Positions 59,615 to 64,000 of a DNA stretch of 64,000 bases are shown piece by piece. The notes beneath the pieces are model-generated. The model saw nothing but the letters and a program-made list of their open reading frames with translations. It ran no database searches and had not been told where the DNA came from. This stretch comes from Streptomyces musisoli (GTDB lineage Bacteria > Actinomycetota > Actinomycetes > Streptomycetales > Streptomycetaceae): the NCBI RefSeq assembly GCF_016741855.1, contig NZ_JAERRH010000009.1, positions 186,001-250,000 of the forward strand, written 5' to 3'. The position numbers were made by a program, and so were the translations under genes. The first letter of the stretch is position 1, and each line of letters begins with the position of its first letter.

Positions 59615-60421
59615 TCATGCGGCGTTCGTGAGCACCGGCAGGTAGCCGCCGGACTGGCCGGAGGCGGTCGGGTGGTACGACTCGCCGATGTTGAGCCAGT
59701 TGACGCTGTGCAGCCAGGAGTCGGCGGAGCAGATCTCGTGGCCGGAGAACGTGGTGCGGACGTCGCCGAAGACGAAGTCGTGGGCGCCGGCACGGGTCTT
59801 GATGGCGGCGTCCATGTAGTCGGCGGCGCCGTTGATCGCGGACCGCTTGGCCTCCGAGAGTCCGAGGCACGACTGGCCGAGCAGGTAGAAGCGGGGGTAG
59901 CCGATGACGACCACCCGGGCGGACGGGGCTTTGGCGCTGATCGCGTTGTAGACGGTGTCCAGCTTGCCGGGGAGCGTGTTGGCGACGTACGCCTTGGCGG
60001 TGTTGATCCGGGAGATGCAGGCGCTGTCGGACTGGAGCACACAGGTCGTCATGACGTCGGCGAAGCCGGCGTCGTTGCCGCCGATGCTGATGGACACCAG
60101 TGAGGTGGAGGAGTTCAGCGAGCCGAGCTGACCCGAGAGCACGTCGTCCGTCGTCGCGCCCGAGCAGGCGTTGAAGGCGAACGAGGAGGGGCTGTGGGCG
60201 GCGTTCCACAGGTAGGGGTAGGCCTTCGTGCTCCGCTTGCAGTCGCCGCTGGAGCTGATGTAGCTGCCGGAGCCCACCCCGGAGGAGTAGGAGTCGCCGA
60301 GAGCCACGTAGCCGCCGGTCGCGGCCGTCGAGGACGCCTGCGCCGAAGCGGCCCCGGTGAGACCGAGGCCGGTGGCGAGGAGGAGCGAGGTAACGAATCC
60401 GGTAAGTCGGGAACGTCTCAT
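59615..60421 (-). CDS. Secreted SGNH/GDSL lipase-esterase
   Basis: A 268-residue secreted esterase. Signal peptide to about residue 30 (LLLATGLGLTGAASAQAS). Block I GDSYSSG holds the Ser (S44), block III SIGGNDAG the Asn, and block V ESYHPTASGQ the His. Six cysteines suggest three disulfides. It closely resembles the S. rimosus GDSL lipase in length and ending. The ATG at 60421 follows GGGAGG. No dedicated regulator is adjacent. Confidence 0.93.
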   Translation of the reverse strand: MRRSRLTGFVTSLLLATGLGLTGAASAQASSTAATGGYVALGDSYSSGVGSGSYISSSGDCKRSTKAYPYLWNAAHSPSSFAFNACSGATTDDVLSGQLGSLNSSTSLVSISIGGNDAGFADVMTTCVLQSDSACISRINTAKAYVANTLPGKLDTVYNAISAKAPSARVVVIGYPRFYLLGQSCLGLSEAKRSAINGAADYMDAAIKTRAGAHDFVFGDVRTTFSGHEICSADSWLHSVNWLNIGESYHPTASGQSGGYLPVLTNAA

Positions 60422-60766
60422 GGAACCTCCCTTTAGCAGGATCTCTGCCTCAACTTTCGTAGCAACTACGCGTGTTGACGGGAAGTGTTCATGCCAAAAC
60501 TTTTGTTCTCTCAACAGGATCGGCCCGAGACGTTCACTGCTCATCTATTGCGCGTGCATGCCTTGTCTGTTGACCCGCCGTCAACTCCATGACGGACACG
60601 GCGGGACGGGTCACGCCGCGTGGCGGACCGAGTCGGGATCCCCGCGACCCGCCGGGGATGCGCGGCCGGCCGCACACGGTCCACGGTGGAAGAACCGCTC
60701 TTCCAGCGGAGCGTTCGGCGGCGGAAAAGCCGTGCGCGGAGGGCATCCGTGCCGGATCATGGCGGC

Positions 60767-61861
60767 ATGTCCGCGAACCCACACGACGCTCTGCCGATCC
60801 GGCTCCACGTCGACGACTCCGACTCGCCGTCCGACGTCGTCGACGCGCTGTTCCTCGGCCGCTTCGCGACGGGCGAGCAGCCCTACTCGCACGCCGCGAA
60901 CATCGACCGCGTGCGCTCGGGCGCGTCGCTGCTGCCGGAGGGCGCCCGGGTGCTGCGGGTCGCCCGCGACGAAGACCGCAGCGCGACCCTCGCCGAGGGG
61001 GACGGCTGGACCCTGCTGATCTCCCGCTGGAACCGGGGCGCGGACGTGACGGTCACCGCGACCACCGCCGAACTGGCCGAGCAGGTCCTCGGCCAGGCCA
61101 CGGACGGTGCGGCCGACGAGCCGGAACCCCAGCCGGAGAACGTGACGATGGGGTTCTGGTACGTCTCCCCGCGGCGCGGTCCGCACCGCACCACCCGGCA
61201 GATCTCCGCGGGCACCTGGGACGAGGTCCGGCCCAACTACACGGCGCCGGTGGCCGACGCCATGGACGAGCTGATGGGCACGACCCCCGACGACATCGCG
61301 GGCCGGCTGCTCCTGCTGCACGGTCCGCCGGGCACCGGCAAGACCTCCGCCCTGCGCACGCTGGCCCGTTCCTGGCGGGACTGGTGCCAGGTGGACTGCG
61401 TCCTGGACCCCGAGCGGCTCTTCTCCGACGTCGGCTATCTGATGGACATCGCGATCGGCGAGGACGACGGCGCGGGCAAGGGCCGCTGGCGCCTCCTGCT
61501 GCTGGAGGACTGCGACGAGCTGATCCGCGGCGAGGCCCGGCACACGGCGGGCCAGGCCCTGTCCCGGCTGCTGAATCTCACCGACGGCCTGCTCGGCCAG
61601 GGCCGCAACGTCCTGGTCGGCGTCACCACCAACGAGGACCTGGAGCGGCTGCACCCGGCCGTGGTGCGCCCCGGCCGTTGCCTCGCCCGCATCGAGGTGG
61701 GCCCGCTGACCCGCAAGGAGGCGGTGGACTGGCTCGGCACCGAGCAGGGCGTCGGCCGGGAGGGCGCGACCCTGGCCGAGCTGTACGCGCTGCGCCGGGG
61801 CACGACGCCGACGTCCGTGCCGGGAGCCCGGGAGGGAGCGGACGCGGGGCTGTACCTGTAG
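60767..61861 (+). CDS. AAA-family ATPase with DUF5925-like N-terminus
   Basis: A 364-residue ATPase. Walker A HGPPGTGKTSALRTLA is near residue 185, Walker B LLLLEDCDELI about 60 residues later, sensor VGVTTNEDLERL and an arginine-finger-like HPAVVRPGRCLARIE. The N-terminal about 140 residues are beta-rich and resemble the DUF5925 region. Function unknown. ATG 60767 lacks a clear Shine-Dalgarno site and may be leaderless. It is followed 15 bases later by a broken DUF72 gene. Confidence 0.85.
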   Translation: MSANPHDALPIRLHVDDSDSPSDVVDALFLGRFATGEQPYSHAANIDRVRSGASLLPEGARVLRVARDEDRSATLAEGDGWTLLISRWNRGADVTVTATTAELAEQVLGQATDGAADEPEPQPENVTMGFWYVSPRRGPHRTTRQISAGTWDEVRPNYTAPVADAMDELMGTTPDDIAGRLLLLHGPPGTGKTSALRTLARSWRDWCQVDCVLDPERLFSDVGYLMDIAIGEDDGAGKGRWRLLLLEDCDELIRGEARHTAGQALSRLLNLTDGLLGQGRNVLVGVTTNEDLERLHPAVVRPGRCLARIEVGPLTRKEAVDWLGTEQGVGREGATLAELYALRRGTTPTSVPGAREGADAGLYL

Positions 61862-61876
61862 TGCTTTCATGAGGGT

Positions 61877-62647
61877 ATGGCCCTGCATGTCGGCACCTCG
61901 GGGTGGCAGTACAAGGACTGGCGGGACCTCGTCTATCCGGTCGGGGTGCCGACGCGGCTGTGGCTGGAGGAGTACACCCGGCTGTTCGCGACCGTCGAGA
62001 TCAACAACGCGTTCTACCGGCTGCCGTCGTACGACACCTTCGCCGCCTGGCGCGACCGGGTCCCGCCGGACTTCGTGGTCGCGGTCAAGGCCAGCCGGTA
62101 TCTCACCCACATCAAGCGCCTGAAGGACCCCGAGGAGCCTGTGCGGCGTCTGCTGACCCACGCGGCGGGCCTCGGCGACCGCCTGGGGCCGGTCCTGCTC
62201 CAGCTGCCGCCCACCCTGCGCGCCGACCCGCCCCTGCTGGACGCCTGCCTGGCCTGTTTCCCGGCCGGTACGAGGGTCGCCGTGGAACCCCGCCACGACT
62301 CCTGGTGGGCCCCGGAGCTGCGGCGCGTCCTGGAGTCCCGGGGCGCGGCCCTGTGCTGGGCGGACGTCCTGGCCCGCCCGGTCGCCCCGTTGTGGCGCAC
62401 CACCGACTGGGGCTACGTCCGCTTCCACCAGGGCCGCGCCCGGCCCTGGCCGCGCTACGGCAGGCGTTCGCTGGAGACATGGGTGGACCGCATCGCCACG
62501 ACGTGGTCCGACGCCGACGACGTCTAGGCGTACTTCAACAACGACCCGGGGGGCGCGGCGGTGCAGGACGCGGTGGCGTTCGGACGGACGGCGCGGAGGG
62601 CAGGCCTGACGACGACACGCATCCCGGAACCACTGAAGCCGGGGTGA
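61877..62647 (+). pseudogene. DUF72 family gene interrupted by a single in-frame amber codon
   Basis: The frame gives a DUF72 TIM-barrel-like protein (HVGTSGWQYKDWRDLVYP, VEINNAFYRLP, FVVAVKASRYLTHIKRLKD, GPVLLQLPP, VAVEPRHDSWW, WGYVRFHQG). It is stopped by TAG at 62525-62527 after DADDV. The same frame then continues 39 codons with AYFNNDPGGAAVQDAV, the conserved C-terminal motif of the family (usually V-Y-x-YFNND), to a TGA at 62645. One TAC-to-TAG change explains it. As read, the protein is 216 residues and lacks its last motif. Confidence 0.8.
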
Positions 62648-62667
62648 TCCCTCCGCCCACGGCTCCG

Positions 62668-63036
62668 TCACTCCCCGTAGGCCGCCCGCAGGGCGTCCCG
62701 CACGGCGGCCAGCGCCTCCGGCTCCCCCAGCCCCAGCCGGCGCACCCGCTCCACGTACGCCTGCGCGGCCGACGACGCCTCCCGCTCCGCGGCCGAGCCG
62801 GCGGCAGCCACGAACGTGCCGTTGCGCCCGCACGTCTCGATCACCCCGTCGCTCTCCAGCGCCCGGTACGCCTTGGCCACCGTGTTCACCGCCAGCCCCA
62901 GGGACTCGGCCAGTCCCCGCACGGTCGGCAGCCGGTACCCCACCGGGAGCACCCCGGACCGTGCCTGCTCGGAGATCTGCGCCCGCACCTGCTCGTACGG
63001 GGGCGCGCTGTCATCGATGCGGATCTTCAGGCTCAC
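62668..63036 (-). CDS. GntR-family YtrA-type regulator
   Basis: A 122-residue short GntR protein: a winged helix (YRLPTVRGLAESLGLAVNTVAKAYRAL, residues 34-60) and a short dimerisation helix (AQAYVERVRRLGLGEPEAL). The GTG at 63036 gives the usual N-terminus SLKIRIDDSAPPYEQV. YtrA-type regulators commonly control ABC exporters, but none is adjacent; it is divergent from a GNAT gene. Confidence 0.88.
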   Translation of the reverse strand: MSLKIRIDDSAPPYEQVRAQISEQARSGVLPVGYRLPTVRGLAESLGLAVNTVAKAYRALESDGVIETCGRNGTFVAAAGSAAEREASSAAQAYVERVRRLGLGEPEALAAVRDALRAAYGE

Positions 63037-63108
63037 AGGGCCGATTGTCGCCCACCCGCCGGAAAATGAGAGGCAGCGGGGCGACACCGCCCCGTACGGT
63101 GCCTGATC

Positions 63109-64000
63109 ATGACGGTCCTCGTACGTGCTCTCCACCCCGACGTCCCCGCGGACGCCGAGGGCTTCGCCCGTGTCCGCCGGCTCGCCCTGCCGTACATCCT
63201 GTTCACCCCGGACTCGGTCCGGCACACCGCCGCCCACATGCACCCGGACGCGCGGTTCCGGCCGCTCGTCGCGGAGGAGGACGGCGAGGTGATCGGCACG
63301 GCGCAGGTCCACCTGGTCCCCGACGGCTCCGAACCCGGCCAGGCCTGCCTGAACATCTACGTCCGCCCGGACCGTACCGGTCGCGGCGCCGGCCGCCTCC
63401 TGGTGGCGGCCGCCGAGGAGTACCTGACGTCCCTCGGCGCGAGCAAGCTGTTCGCCTGGGCCGTGGACGAGCCGGCCAACCGGGCCTTCGCCGAGCGCCG
63501 CGGCTACCGCCTGGGCCGCTCCGCCCACTTCCTGCGGCTCGACCTGGCGCACGGCACCCTCCCGCCGCTCCAGGAGGCCCCGGCCGGCGTCGAACTGCGT
63601 ACGGCCGCCGCCTTCGCGGACGATCCACGGCCGCTGTTCGAACTGGACGCGGAGACGCTGCTCGACGAACCGAGCGACGTGGCCCACGAGTTCACCAACT
63701 ACGACGCCTGGCTCGCGGAGACCTGGAACCACCCCCTGCTGGACCGGGAGCTGACCACGGCCGCCTGTGTCGACGGCCGTCCGGTCGCCTTCACCGCGGC
63801 CTACACCGACGGCGCCGGCCGCTACTCCACCGCGATGACCGGCACCGCCCGTGCCCACCGCGGCCGTGGCCTGGCCAAGCTCGCCAAGCTCCACTCCCTG
63901 CACCGGGCCCGGGCGGCGGGCCTCACCGAGGCGTTCACGGGCAACGACACCGGCAACGACGCCATGATCGCGATCAACACCTGGCTCGGGTACGAGATCT
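63109..64000 (+). CDS. GNAT acetyltransferase with two domains (3' end cut by window)
   Basis: At least 297 residues and open at the right edge. The first GNAT domain has ACLNIYVRPDRTGRGAGRLL, the acetyl-CoA pyrophosphate-loop motif. A second one begins after residue about 200 with TGTARAHRGRGLAKLAKLHS. Two-domain GNAT proteins are common in Streptomyces and their substrates are unknown. ATG 63109 has no clear Shine-Dalgarno site. It is divergent from a YtrA-type regulator. Confidence 0.88.
   Translation, partial: MTVLVRALHPDVPADAEGFARVRRLALPYILFTPDSVRHTAAHMHPDARFRPLVAEEDGEVIGTAQVHLVPDGSEPGQACLNIYVRPDRTGRGAGRLLVAAAEEYLTSLGASKLFAWAVDEPANRAFAERRGYRLGRSAHFLRLDLAHGTLPPLQEAPAGVELRTAAAFADDPRPLFELDAETLLDEPSDVAHEFTNYDAWLAETWNHPLLDRELTTAACVDGRPVAFTAAYTDGAGRYSTAMTGTARAHRGRGLAKLAKLHSLHRARAAGLTEAFTGNDTGNDAMIAINTWLGYEI

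Overview
This window is high-GC actinobacterial chromosome, almost certainly Streptomyces. The signs are strong third-position G/C bias, GTG/TTG starts, many starts without a clear Shine-Dalgarno site, ATGA/GTGA overlaps, and families typical of the genus (SoxR with a four-cysteine cluster, class F sortase, DUF1876, DUF4331). From memory the order gluconate operon - soxR - hmgA - GDSL lipase resembles the SCO1678-SCO1725 part of the S. coelicolor core; I have not verified this by search. I see no prophage, IS element, rRNA, tRNA or CRISPR array. The region looks like core chromosome with metabolic islands.

Left part (0-11.9 kb): a phosphoribosyltransferase/hydrolase fusion cut by the edge, a YchJ-like protein, the gluconate locus (gntR divergent from gntK-gntP) with an operator-like intergenic region, a membrane cytochrome b plus Tat-type molybdopterin oxidoreductase pair, transporters, two overlapping DUF202 genes, an NADP-type oxidoreductase and a His-rich metal-binding protein.

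11.9-18 kb: an acyl-CoA catabolic island with an APH-type kinase, an ACAD11-type acyl-CoA dehydrogenase, a TetR regulator, an acyl-CoA synthetase and a short-chain dehydrogenase. It has the composition of 4-hydroxyacid (levulinate/ACAD11-type) pathways. A palindromic TetR-type operator lies at both of its outer promoters. 18-28 kb: NamZ-like muramidase, a large secreted penicillin-acylase-type enzyme, an RNA ligase, SoxR, and a MaoC hydratase with its own TetR.

28-42 kb: an acyl-CoA dehydrogenase/TetR pair whose 19-bp operator recurs in front of an aldehyde dehydrogenase-alcohol dehydrogenase operon 5.3 kb away. Then come a sortase with a probable substrate carrying a noncanonical sorting signal, an MFS exporter with a citrate-family transporter, and a molybdopterin oxidoreductase with a TetR. 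42-51 kb: homogentisate dioxygenase with a GntR, a stand-alone type ISP restriction-related protein, a TetR-controlled ABC exporter with twin operators, and a class III CoA-transferase. 51-60 kb: an ECF sigma/anti-sigma pair divergent from DUF4331-TPR-NicO genes, then a Ser/Thr kinase and a secreted SGNH esterase. 60-64 kb: an AAA ATPase, a DUF72 gene broken by one in-frame amber codon, a GntR and a double GNAT protein cut by the edge.

The least expected feature is a set of about nine mutually unrelated GC-rich tandem repeat arrays (unit 13 to about 55 bp), nearly all intergenic. In three of them (10.2, 27.7 and 42.1 kb) the repeat unit is visibly derived from the last codons and/or stop codon of the adjacent gene, as if gene 3' ends are being repeatedly duplicated outward.
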